A DNA stretch of 64,000 nucleotides from positions 10,200,021 to 10,264,020 of the forward strand of contig OU744452.1 in the NCBI GenBank assembly GCA_916610825.1. Reading direction: 5' to 3'. The translations under genes and the position numbers were made by a program. This DNA comes from Haliclystus octoradiatus. Taxonomy: Eukaryota; Cnidaria; Staurozoa; Stauromedusae; Haliclystidae. Position 1 is the first letter of the stretch. Each line of letters starts with the position of its first letter. Under the pieces are notes generated by a model. It was not told the origin of the DNA. It saw only the letters and a list, made by a program, of their open reading frames with translations, and did no database searches. Shown in pieces: positions 23,082 to 36,100 of this stretch.

Positions 23082-25220
23082 GTTTATTATGGATCGTTGG
23101 CGAGCGTGGTTGTAGCTTAACTGATCGATAGCAGATAGAGCCTTAGAATCTAGGCGTTTTACTTATCACGACAATTGACTTGACTTAACAATGCGTTACA
23201 CAATTTCATTGTATATATTCATCGTCTATGGCCGTACAGGGATAAACACTGGTCGGCTATCTAATCTTTCTGTCTTAATTTTACGTTTGAAATTCTGTAT
23301 TTTTAACTGATCTAATCTATTAATTTAGCAGAAAAAAAGTCATGATCTATTAAAATATGTCGTAGCCTTTCATATCGTATCATGATTATAGGCCAGTTAT
23401 AACAACTCAATATTTTGTATTTAGTTGCTAAAATTATTACCGCATTCCATTTATTCCATTCCACATTATTAGAGGATTAGATGCGATAGGCATTCAATAT
23501 AACATTTTCAGTCATCGATCGACAGGCCAGTATGAAAATTGAGGCAATTCAACTGGTCGAACAGCTGTTAGAAGCTGCATCATGGCTGCATATAATTGTT
23601 AACTGTTCAGTAAAATAATCAATGTCAATTTGCCAAATCGAAGGTAAATAAAAGACGCAAATATGGAATGTCATAATAACTTATATAATGACGCATGGTA
23701 TCCTATGGTGCCTATTCTATGACTATTTTCTGCGGTTGCCTTTGATGTCCGATAAAGGTCGAGCAGAATAACGTTGAGTACACCCCCCATTAGCATTGTA
23801 TTGTTTGATCGAAGGCTTAGTTATGAATAATTTAATTGCCAAACATTTACGGGTCGCATTAATGAACTCATTTAATACGTTTATCAACTGTTCTAATACA
23901 TTCAAAACACGTTGCCAGGATTGATGTTCTTGATAATAATTGATATAAAAGTGTTCATCAGTGAAATTTTCAAATGTTTCTGATTGTATATAGTTGCCTG
24001 ATCAACATTATGATGATATTTGGTTTGCTCTCTTTCACCACAACAAACACATTAATTTTGCTGTTTTCCAATCCGCATCAAATAGCCTTTTATATAATTA
24101 TCGAAAGTGATGCTGATCGTTGATTGGTTGCTATTATTGTTCGTGTCAGGCTACGTAAAATCGTGTAATTACTGTTGAAGCCCCGCAGCGCAACAAAATA
24201 GCAACAGACAGAAACAAATGGCTTTTAAAGACGAAAGAGCTTTGTTTGATCATGGTTTGATAGAGCACTTAAAATACCATTCAAATTCAAATTAGCAACA
24301 AGAAAACAGTATTATTTTCAAGCCAAATCATAAATCAAACATAAAATAGAAAACTTCCTTGTTCAATGTATCTGTCTGCAACCATGCTGCAACGTTTTTG
24401 TTTTGTTAGTAACATAGCTAGTATATTAAACGCCAAAGCGTCACACGTTTTACGTTACGATAAATCTCAGCGTTTCATACTTGAAAAGTATAAACGCATG
24501 GGATTCGGTATTCGAATACTGTAATTGAATAACACTCTAGTATTTCTCTAAATCTTCTATCGGAGGAGTTGTTGGTGAAACTTCTAAAAATGTAAATAGC
24601 GTTTGAAAGTCTGATATTTTATATGATGGGTATCGATCTATAGACTTTGTAAAGCGTTTTATAATTTGATATGAAATTTATTACTTGGCTTTCGGGTATG
24701 AAATGGAAACACAATTCTAAGTACCATTGACCATGTTGAACAGTTGCCTTTATGCTGGCTACAACCTTTATCGGCATTAGCGATAGTAAGTTTAAATCTG
24801 ATTGTTCATATCCATAGAGAAATATCCATACAAAATTAAAAGATTGCTACGGCTCAAATGAAATTATGAGGAATGCTATGACGTTGATAAAAAGGCTGCG
24901 AGACTCCATTTTGAAAAAAGTTGAATGCAAAGGCTGCCGGTCTGGTTTGACCCTTTAATAATTCCATACACACCTTTTGTTTGCTGAACTTCCGTTTTAT
25001 AATTGTGTGATTTCATATCTTAAATTGCCTTTTCGCCGTGAACACTTTGCATTATCTCACTGATTATCATTCTTATCTGTTATGAAATGATCTATATTCG
25101 AGCCACTCCTTCTTATACAGAAAACTGCTCTGTCATTATAGCCAGGAGTGCCACCGGGAACAATAGAATCTTTCATGTTGGAAACATGATATTTTTATTA
25201 GTAGTTTCTTAGTAAAACAT
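23082..25220. other. Intergenic region upstream of STEAP paralogue B
   Basis: Apart from the dispersed repeat at 24114-24230 nothing is recognised. The first few hundred bases should hold the promoter of paralogue B on the minus strand. Confidence 0.4.
24114..24230 (-). repeat. Dispersed repeat, inverted relative to 45601-45712
   Basis: The minus strand here reads GATTTTACGTAGCCTGACAC and GCCATTTGTTT, matching the plus strand at 45601-45712 in order (GCCATTTTGTTT, GGGGCTTCA, GATTTTACGTAGCCTGACAC, CCAATCAG). No open frame. Confidence 0.6.
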
Positions 25221-25421
25221 TTTAATGTAAAGGATAGCGACAAGAGAAAACTCTTAGAATTGCGACGTTTCTACAATAGATTATGTAAATTAGATTATTT
25301 TTTATACTATATATACCATGTCAAACTTTAAATTTATTCTCTTTCGCTTGAAAATGATATATGATTTATCGAATCGTCGCAATTCTCAGAGTTTTCTCTT
25401 GTCGCTATCCTTTACATTAAA
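25221..25421. repeat. Fold-back hairpin with 47-bp arms
   Basis: Arms 25221-25267 and 25375-25421 are reverse complements with a single mismatch and enclose about 107 AT-rich bases. Each arm contains GGATAGCGACAAGAGAAAAC or its complement. A small MITE is the simplest reading. Confidence 0.8.
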
Positions 25422-25799
25422 AATGATGTTAATAAGTTAATCCCGATTTATCTAGGAGGGATAAATCAAGAACTCAGTGTCGATCAAAGCATTGAAATAC
25501 AAGTGCATTATGAATTTTACGGGTTCTGGGCGGGTTTTGGTGCGTTACAATTTATTCTGGTCTAAATCTCAAGGTGGACATTCACATTTATTGAAACTGT
25601 TATTGCAATTCAAGATTATTGAAACTGACATATTTCGTATGTTTGAAATCGTCATCGTAGCAGTACCACGGACAAATACCAAACTGAGGTATTTAACATT
25701 ATTTTGTGATTAATTTAACTTTTCTATGATTTATCTTGTTAGTAACTAATTTGAAGTTGTATTTATGCGTGATTTGATTGTTTTGTTAGAAAATCCAAC
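25422..25799. other. Spacer between hairpin and LINE
   Basis: An open frame at 25477-25713 shows no domain. It may be damaged 5' sequence of the LINE that follows. Confidence 0.3.
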
Positions 25800-26690
25800 A
25801 ATATACATTATACATATTTGTCGCATATTGAACTAAACTGGTTCCAACAATACCTAACCAATCGAACTCAAATTTTGTCCTACAATGACCATCTATCTTC
25901 TCCTCAATCGATCAGCTGTGGAGTCCCCCAGGGAAGCATTTTGGGTCCACTACTATTCCTTATATACTTAACTGATCTTCCAACCTGTACAAAATTCGAT
26001 GTAAACCTATTCGCTGATGACCACACTTCAATTTAGCTCTAATGATACTTTTCACTCGAAGCTTCCCCGGGGAAACTTCTTGTAATCTAGAATTGAAAAA
26101 TGTTTCTTATTGGTTTGATGCAAATCATTTAACTCTAAATCCAAATAAATCAAATTGTATCTTTTTTGGGAATCAAAAACCAAAAAATTTTGAAGTACAT
26201 CTTAAAAATCGTAAAATACATTGTTGTGGCTCTGATTGCCCCCACAAAACCAATAACATTCTTAGGTGTCATGATTGATAATAAACTAAATTGGAATTCT
26301 CCCAAATACTATGACACTTGTTTGTACTATTATACTGCTGCTACATTTGCAACTAACAATCAAATAATCTTTTCTTGCTGTACTCTACCTATCTAATATC
26401 CATGTCATGTCAACTTCTGTTTTATTTAATGTTTCAATTGTACTAATTATAAATTTTTCAGATTCAACTTCTGCACTATCTTATTTTAATTTGTAAATAA
26501 ACACTTCTGATAAACCACTTTACTTTTTCTATAAATATAAGGTCTCCCAAACAAACAAGCTTCTAGAGCTTACAGGATGACCTGATCATCATGTATCATT
26601 TTTTACATTTTGACCCAAAACTTGTATGTATTTTATTTTTTTCCTTAAATGTTATTTTGATCAAAATAAATATCTATCTACATAATTGTC
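25800..26690 (+). mobile_element. 5'-truncated non-LTR retrotransposon (LINE) with RT fragment
   Basis: At 25818-26036 a frame reads LNWFQQYLTNRTQ, then GVPQGSILGPLLFLIYLTDL, then NLFADDHT, the palm motifs of a LINE reverse transcriptase including the F-A-D-D catalytic box. A shifted frame continues SYWFDANHLTLNPNKSNCIF at about 26107-26166, and a third reads FLGVMIDNKLNW near 26250. Frameshifts and stops make it dead. The 3' end is AT-rich and finishes in AATAAATATCTATCTA near 26680, a simple-repeat tail. It resembles CR1/jockey clades and is not the same copy as the LINE at 13736-14490. Confidence 0.8.
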
Positions 26691-27154
26691 TTGTATATTG
26701 GTTGCGTTGATCTGGTCACTGAAATTTGGTGCAGAACCGTAGGTCTAGCGTTGTTTGCCTATAGATGCTCCAATACATTGTAGTGAACTTCTTATAAATC
26801 AATTAATGGTAAGATAGTTTTTTTAGTTTAATCGATCACGAATTTCTGCAACAGAAACTCAGCAAATTGTAGGTCCAATATTTGTAAAATCTAAATAATC
26901 ACGCATAGACATCTCATTTATGTTCAATCCGCTAATTATATGTAAGATATGCGTACAGAAGCGGGAAGTATGTACCTATCTTCCTAAACGTGTATCCCAT
27001 ACCTAACATGTTTATCCTCATGAAATAAAGAAAATGATGACGATTGAATGATAGAATAATTATCTACAATCTACAATATAGTATCATGACGTCATTTTCC
27101 AGATTTACTATAGGATCAATGTCATAAATTAGATTACTACAACGACTCTCAAAG
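26691..27154. other. Presumed WDR91 promoter and 5' UTR
   Basis: No TATA box or other element is obvious. The start codon of WDR91 follows at 27155. Confidence 0.4.
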
Positions 27155-30100
27155 ATGGCGGCTGCTGCACAATCTGTGGATGGGATGATCCGAGAATATC
27201 TTGTTTTCAGAGGCTTCACATCTACTTTAAAAGCGTTCGAAAGTGACTTAAAAACGGACAGGGATAAAAGCTTCAAGGTGAGAATAGTAAAAGATGCATT
27301 TTAATCAATTTATTGATGCATTTTTGCAAAACTGTGAGGTATGTGGACTTTTTTGTTGATGTTTTGCTAGCCTAGGCTAGGCCTGTTAGCTGCGTCAAAT
27401 CCGACACGACAGCGACACGACAGTACATTCACTGACCTGGCATTACTATTTGACTTACATTACTAGTCTGCATTCGGAAATTCTGCCTACCAGATAATTT
27501 CGGTCAAAACTTTCTAATCCTTTTTTCCCTCCAAAATCATTTGATAGGCTAACTTGTTCAATGAAAATACGTAATGTTCAACAAAATACAATAAACAATA
27601 GTTCACACTTTCCGTTAACTAATGTCTCATAGCTTGATGTTTCGATAGGTTTCACTTTAAACGTGTTTTTTTACTGGCTCGGATATTTCTCCTGCAAGCC
27701 ATTTGATTTTTTTTAAACAACTGAGAACTTGCATAAAACAATAACTCGATGAATTTGTATATGAATCTACAAATAATCACTGTATTTGCTGTTTATTACT
27801 TAATAGTTAATGCCATATGTTTAAATAATTATAGGTTGTTTGGTATTTTCATAAAGTTCTTGAAATCGACGGAGCCAAGCTCGGTTATAGGGAAATGGCG
27901 TTATGGCATTAACCAATCAAATTGCAAGAATGATTCATAGCAGATCCTTGCTATGTTCTAATAATCCAACGCCAAAATGTGGTGATAAAATTACACACAA
28001 ATTGCCAGAGTAGACCTACAGTAGTCTCTCTTCCCATGCGTTCTCTGGTGCTATTTTCTCCAAATGTGGCCACGATTACAATCTAGGGGCTGAAATCCAT
28101 TATCAGCGGCCTTTGCACTCGGTCTTCGAATAGGGAGGTTTAGATGTTTCGACGAGACGAGATCTTTGACGAGTTTTATTTTGTGTAGCCTAGCCTGGAG
28201 TTGAGCTGTATTCGTGATACATTTGATGGAACGTTTAGAAAACTCGTCAAACAGAATAAACGAAATTTTTTATCTGAGCATCGATTTTAAGGAAAAGGAC
28301 ACCGCAAAAACATGAAAATAAACATTTAATTGTGGTACCTTACCTTAGTAAGACCAGAGTTTAAAAAATATTACAATAGTTGATAATACTACGAGTGTGG
28401 ATTTGGAGAAGAAAAATAGGTTAGTCACTGTAAAACGTTGTAAACAAACTCGTTTGAATTAGATATACTTGAAATAAACTTGAATTAAATAAATTTAGAT
28501 TCTCTCTCTGACTGCCTAAAGATGATTTTAGTATAAATCGAAACTGTAGCAAAATATGGTGTCTTTTTCTTATTGCTGATCATCAGAAATGAAATTAAAA
28601 ACAAATTTTTGTTTCATAAATGATTCACGAAAATTTATGAATAATTATTCAGGATATCAAAACATTAATTAAGAACTTTTCTTAAGACATGCAAGTCATA
28701 TAAAATATACCTTTTAAAGTGTAAACAAAATGTACTTTAAAATCTGTCTAATTCCATAGTACTTTTGGTAGGCTTGGTAGTTTGATAGCTTGTGATATTA
28801 AATTGTAAAGCATTTTAATTTTTCGCTATTTGTCAAGCTTTTAATCCATAAACATACTTTATCGATACTCATCTTTCAAACCAATTCCAATGTGAATAGT
28901 ATATTGAGTTGAGAGACTCTCGTATTTGGAATTGTGCCCTGACTATAAACTCATTGAAACTAAACAAAATTTTTCAGAATCTCGTAAATCACGAAACGAC
29001 AAGTAACAACTTTCGCAGCATCCCCCTTGTTATGATACTAATACGCACGCGTGATGACATAACTCGTGAAAGATCTCGTCTCGTCAAAAAATCTAAACCT
29101 CCCTAATATGTTGCGTGATTCACCAATTCACTACACTATTTGTGGCTTGAAATATGGCATTCACTTTTTAACTTTGAGCACACAAGGCGTTTTTCTATTG
29201 TTATTTCAAAATTGCATATTATGAGTGTAACGCGTTGTTATCTTCAATGTTTGATACCTAACATAATGTTGATAACAAATCGGCGACCTAATTTTAAAGA
29301 GCCGCAACTAAAGTTGAGGCTCAATATTGACTGTAATGGAATGCATTATTGACTGTAAATACAGAACTCCATCAGATCTTACTACAAAGAAAGAAAGTCA
29401 TAATCAGGCATGGTAAAGTTCCTTCAATCAGCAGATTTCCTCCTTTTCTAGCAACACTAAAACAAAGAAAACACTGACCTAGATATTGTTTTATTAGATT
29501 TTCAAAGGTTTTCCTCTCTTTTGACTGATCTTTACTCTCATGCATGATAATGCCCTGAAGATAAATAGTTTTAGAAGATAACAAGGTTTTGCTATTATTC
29601 ATTCTTGCAATCTGATTGGTTAACGCAAATGACACCTAATCGTAACTTTAACTGAATTTTTGAATGGGAAAGGACCCTGTAAAGCAAAAACACAAGAATA
29701 ATATGTACAAAGAGAAAGTTTTTCTCTATCTAAGCAAGAGCACAATGGATCTTAACATTCAAACAGGAGTCTTCAAAAGCACTTCATGAGCAATAAAGTC
29801 ATGTAGGCTACATGCTTGCAAACGTTGTGCTAGCTATAGTACAAAGCAATTGGTGCACCATTACCTATGAGCTATTGATATTTGGCACACTCAAGTCACT
29901 TCAGGAGAAACTCAAACGCGATAATCTGATGCCCTCTTTGATGCCAACTAGCTCATAGGAAACGGTGTACCAATTTCTTATTATCATATGTTTTGGTTGA
30001 ATTATCTGGTTAATATGAATCACCCTTCAATTTTTCAACAGTAAAAAAATAAATTGTATTTGTTTATAGGTTGAGAAAATTGTTGAACAAATCAATGCAT

Positions 30101-33100
30101 ATCTACTGGCATACGACATCAATAGTTTACAATCTTACTGGAATTACTTGGACAAAAGATTCTTTTCGCGATTAAGTCATGAAGCATATCGGAAAGTGAA
30201 GAAAGTGGAAACCAGTTTGTTAAGGTTATATATTATCCATGCCATTCAATACTCAAAACAAGATAAATTGATTGAATTTTTCGAGAAATATTCATCTCAG
30301 CTACAAGGCATTGCAATTTGGAAAGAATGGTTTGGTGAGTGGAAGTAGACTAGATCGGAAATTAGCACAATCCTTTCCAACTGTTGTTTAAATCAACTCT
30401 GCAATCAAACTGCTATTATTGAGTTCCTGTAACAAACAAGTATAGTTCAAAAACGCTTGGAGATCAGCATAATTAATCCAATCTTTTTGTGCCATTTTGA
30501 AAATTTTGGTCTTGAATATTTTGGTCTGAAAAGGATGCAGAATTGGTGTTGGGTGTAAAATTGTTTTGTGCAAATCCTAATTTTTCTGCTGATTATTGTA
30601 ACTTGACATATTTGCTTGTGCTTTTTTTTTGATAGAAGAAGAAACGAAAAGTAGTCTAATGGCGTTTGAAGGTTTCAAATAGTAGTCACTCTCCAGCAAA
30701 CATCTGATGAAATAACTTTTTTCAAATATCTGAGATGAAAAATTTCAGAATGACACTGAAAGATTTGACTACTATGGTTTGGAAATCAAATCACTTGGAG
30801 GCAGAATCATTGATGTGTTAAAATGATACATGCCAGCCCCTAGCAACCATAGTTGTCAGATCTTTTACAAAAAAGTGACGTTATGGATCTGAATATGATC
30901 TAGAATCTATAATTTGTATTTATAATTAGATAAAGAATGAAGGGATAGATGGGGATTAAAATCTCAAGAAGCTAAAATATTCTCGCATGTGGCTCAGATA
31001 TTCATACCACTTCAGTAATTTTTAGGAGGCTAGCTTAGATTGCAGAGCAACCGGCCTTCAGCTCTGATCACATTTGATCTATTGTGACTCAAATCCCCCA
31101 AAGGTCAACTCAGTGTTGACTTTATTTAAAACATCAAATGAGTACCATCTGAGAATGGCGGACGGAAATGTCAAGAGGAAATTGCATTAGATGCCCATTT
31201 GCAATGAAATCTGTTAAAAATGATATACAGTGCCGCTGCTGAAAACATTCTAGATTATTACAATCTCTTCTCTTAGCGAAAAGAGCCACTCCTCTAGAAA
31301 TAGAAGAGGGTATGGGAGCCTTCAGTAGGGCGATACAGTCTCAATTACTTTACTTTATCATGTGTCCTAGTATCACTTGTAGGCCTACAGGTAAATCGTG
31401 ATGAAGCAGATCAACTCGTGCATGAATCCTTTAGTGAAACAAAAACGTTTACCATCAAGTGCAGTTTCAGAGTTTAATAACCCTTCACTTGTTATTGTAT
31501 CTAAAAATCTTGTGATAGATTTTCAGTAAATTTATGAAGCTACCACAATCAAGAATAATTTTGAAAATAAATCAGAACAGAATTTACACAATTGTGTTTC
31601 AAGATAACCTACTAATCTGAACATGAGATCTTGTGACTACAGTGGTTCCAATGTGCATTTTTTCATAGTTTATTAAATGTTTAAAAGATGTTGATGAAAG
31701 TTCATAAGTATTCATAAAGTTCTTGAACTGTCCATAAACTGTTTATAATGTTTTTGTGAAAAGTTCTTAATTGTTTGTAAAGTTCATGAACCGTTAATTA
31801 ATTATTTATCAGTTGTCCATGGAAAGTTCATAAATGTTTATATATTTGATATGAACTGTTGACAAACTTAAATTCTTTAAAGTTCATGAACTATTTATAT
31901 AATGTCCATGAAAAGTTTGTAAATACTTGTAAAGTTCATGAACTGTTTATATAGTGTTCATGGAAAGTTGTAAAGTTCATAAACTGTTTATAAGGTGTTC
32001 ATGAAAATTTCATAATTGTTTGTAAAGTTTATGAAATGTCCGCAAACTGTACATATGGTGTTTATGAAAGTTCGTTCATAAACTGTTCACGAATACTTCA
32101 ATAGATATGTCCAAGAAGGTAATGAGACAGATTCTAATCACTAAATCTTAAATTTTTCAGCCTTACCGTTCCTAAAGAATATTGATCAGATACCAATGTT
32201 CGCTGTCTATTTTACACGTTTATGGCAAGAGTCAGTTGTTGTGGCTATCTACAACTGCCTGGATACAATATTCAGTCACATGAGTATCCTTCATTCTATT
32301 CATTCATAAATATATTTCTACATATTTATATGTCTATGTATTGGTCTTCCAATTCACTCAAAATTTTAGAGTATATCTCTATGAACATTCTTTCATATGT
32401 GATTAGTTAATGGTAAGTGACATATTTTTAAATTGTTCTTTATAAAACTTTTTAAAACGAATAACGTTCTTATGCAATTCGCATGGTATTTTTTGAACTG
32501 TTCATGACATTTTTCCCAAAAAGCTATTTATATTTCCTAAAGCTGTTTATTTATTTATTTCATCAAACAATAGGCACAATAGCTTTCTACATCATGTGAA
32601 TTTTCCATTGTTCTCATCAACAATCTTTAACAGGTTTAACAATTCAATTTCCTTAATAATTACCATCAGATCTCCCAACAGTATTAAACTTTGAAAGGGA
32701 AAAAGATCTTACCAATCGGTTAGAAAACCAAACTCATTCATATCAAGAACGTATTGCTAGTTTACAGCAAGAGTTGATAAAAATACGGAGTTTGAAAAAA
32801 AGTGGAACTCGGAATGTCTCATCACAGACATCTGCAAGTTTCCCAAATACTACAAATGACACTCAAACAGCTTCAAAGTAAGTATTCAATGGGTCAATTA
32901 TGTAGTGATGTACATCTGTGAATAAGAAAAGGTAGCAACATGGCTTTGCTGGACCAATAACATAGTAATCAATTTGGACATTATTAGAACTTGATTTCGT
33001 TTTGATAGAAAAATGTATGTATGAGTTATTCACTAGCAAGAGCCTATTGAACTTTTATAACCAATATACAGTTATACACCCAAATATTTCAGTGAGCAAT

Positions 33101-36100
33101 ATTGCAGGGCAGTTCTAGCAGAATATATAACATGTACCAGGTACGTGTTATGTACACATATACATCTGTGTTTAAACTTGAAACTCTGTATTATCGTAGC
33201 TAATCACCAAGAGAAACTTCTCTCAACTATCGCCAATAGTTATTTTCACTGTGTTAATATTTATTTTATTTACAGACCAAGTCTTTTTCAATCAGTCACA
33301 GCACCTCTTGGGTTCAAAAAAGGCAAAATGAAATGGCGTAACTCACGTGAAACAAAAGCAAATAAAGCTGCAAGCCCTGTCGAAGTTGTTAACAAACAAG
33401 ACAGTACAGCATCACATAAAGAAAATCATACAGATTCAATTGCAGAGCCAAAAGAGTTAGATACTATTAGCTTGAGAGATGATAATCAAACATCATACAA
33501 TGATAGACATACATCTACACCGCCTGCTTCATCTGATGCGTTACAAACACCATCGACTACTAGGCCGCATTCTTATGCTGATACATCTACATTTTATTTG
33601 GAATTTAATTCTCGTTCACATAATGTGCCTCAAGAGTTAGCACTAGTAAACGACAGAGATGATATCTCTATAGCCAGAGGTTTATCCCCTGATAATCTAA
33701 ACAAACCATTTATTGTACTTGGCCAGGTGAGAGATTTTATTTACAATTCTTGAGTCTTTTTACTGGCAAGATATACAAAGAGCCACATCTCTAATCATAT
33801 TCAACCACTGTAGTGATTTAAATGTGGGTCTGCTAGACTAGAGATAATGTTTCTGGATAACTGTAGCTTTAGGCCTACAGATTCTTGTTTCTCTCTGTAA
33901 TTGATCTTTACATAAAGGCTTTCGTAGGATAGTTAAAAAAGACAATCATGTACGTTGTTATACTTTGGTTATCTGAAGAACCTTTCAAAAACTGAATTTG
34001 CTTTCCATTATTTTCAGAATTTCAATGCGTTCCTAATTGATGTCTTCTTATTATTTTGAATAATTGTAGCATGTGATTTCCATTTTAATTCATTCCTTCA
34101 GTGGTTCTCCAAAGTTCTGAATGATAAAAACGATAACGAATTAATTTAAATTTTGAACTTATTTTTAATTTATGCTGGCGCAATTCGAAATTGAAAATAA
34201 GCCAAAAGTATTCGGTTCATTCAAAACCTGTTTTGGGAAGTAGGTAAATACTTTCATACAACCAGCTTTGAATTATGCTTTGAAATGAAGAATTCAAATC
34301 ATGATGAATAGAAAAGCTTCCCCCTCTAAGTAATATGTGGTCCTGATAGGCAAAGGCGTTTAAATTAAAGTTTTTCAACAAATAGATGAGTCTTTTTTGT
34401 AAAACAAGCGTTTGAATTTCAAATGTAATATAAATTATGAATTTTAAGTTTGATGTTTTTTCCCTATTGGCCAAGGTTAATTGTTTGCTGCTGATAATTT
34501 TAGGAAATAGGAGTAAAACGTATTTTGGATAGTATTTTGTGTTCCTACATAAATTTTGTTGTTCTTACTTGAGTTTTCAAGGCATAATAGCTCATGCTCA
34601 AATTTAATGGTATGATATAAACACTTGCAAAATCACAATATTCCATGAATTCAGATGTTAAAGGAGCAATCATGAAACTCATGCAATTTTTCCATCAAAA
34701 GGGTGGTAAATTCATGGTATTTTTAAGAAAAGTTAATGAACTTGTTCACAAACCTTTTCGAAGTTCATGAACCATTTTTGAGTGCTTATTTTTATCAACT
34801 ACTACTAAAGGGTTACCACATACTTTCCATGTTTGTATTCATATTTACTTAACGAGAAAAAGTTGGAAGACACAAGTTAAGCGCTAAAAAATCACGAGCT
34901 CCGAGCGAGTGATTTTTAGCTTCCCAAGTGTCTCCCAACTTTTTCGAGCAACCCTTTCTAAAATGAAACAAATGTCGGAAGCTTATTCTACGGCAAATTT
35001 TCAATTCATGAATTTACAATTTAAAATTCAATTTCAATTCATAAACCAAGCAAAGAGAATCCCACAGCAAAATAGATATTGTTGAATAAAGAAAGACATA
35101 TTCAAGAACGTTTGTAATATAAGTGGTACAATAGTTCTTTAGCAAATTTATTGAGTAATTGTTATTTAAATTTTATGTGTACCTTGGAACAGCGTAGCCT
35201 ACAATTGTCTTTCATTCTGTATTGTTATTTTGCATGTTACACGACCAATATCTCATTTACCACGCTTTTCAATAAATATAAATATCTTGTGCTAAATGTC
35301 ATTTTGTAAATCGTTGCCATTATTGAGATATTCATTGGATTGTTATCAAAAAGTTATAAATTCTGTGTTTTATCACTAATCAAACTTTTTGAAGATAGCG
35401 GCTTTTCCCGGTCTTCAGAGCCATGTTATACTCTAGGATTTCATGTACGCTCTTTCAACCAATCAGATCGCAGAGAAACATGATCTTTTAAAATGATAGT
35501 TTATGAACCTAAATTGGGAAACGTTTCACTGACAGTTCATAAACAGTTCATGAACTATTTTTGCAGGGTCAGTAACTAATTCCCAATCATAATTAACTGC
35601 ATATATTTTATAATAGTACATATTATTTTCAGGATGAATTCATGGAACATTCATCAGCAGTTGCTGTTTGCAAGTTTTCTCAAAGTGGTTCATCTTTAGC
35701 TACACTCGATGTTGATGGTGCTGTGAGGTAAAGTTGTCCAGTCAACATTACTGGTTCTTAATTTTATTGTTGATTTTATGATATAACTAGCAACGAGCCA
35801 CCCGTGTTGCTGGGTCAATTTGAATAACAGATTTGTACTTCGAATCCGACGACCGGTGAGATTTGATATCGAAAAGGAAAGATATGCAATCAATGCAGCT
35901 GTAACAGTATATTTACTTTTGTTATGTGAAACAGAAAAAATAGCTCCGCTACGCTCGGACTCATGGTGAATAATATATTAATCAAAATGAACCAATTGAA
36001 ATCAAATTCAATAGAATATCAAATCAATCAAATCATCATGCAAAGAAAAATCAAATCAAATCAAATTCAAAAAAGTAAATCAATCCAATCGAATGATATA

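Larger units (their letters stand above)
34700..35575. repeat. TTCATGAAC-family element interrupted by other repeats
   Basis: TTCATGAAC-rich sequence at 34720-34780 (GAAGTTCATGAACC) resumes at 35500-35570 (CAGTTCATAAACAGTTCATG), ending TTTTTGCAGGGTC. In between sit a small MITE (34854-34946) and the dispersed repeat copy 2. I read it as one element split by later insertions. Confidence 0.5.

Noticed and set aside
25818..26036. Functional reverse transcriptase gene
   Set aside because: Good RT motifs, but the frame is broken downstream and the element is 5'-truncated.
33145..33275. In-frame upstream extension of WDR91 exon 5 to 33145
   Set aside because: A clear acceptor (TTTATTTACAG) at 33275 and phase with exon 4 place the exon start at 33276; the upstream part is intron read-through.
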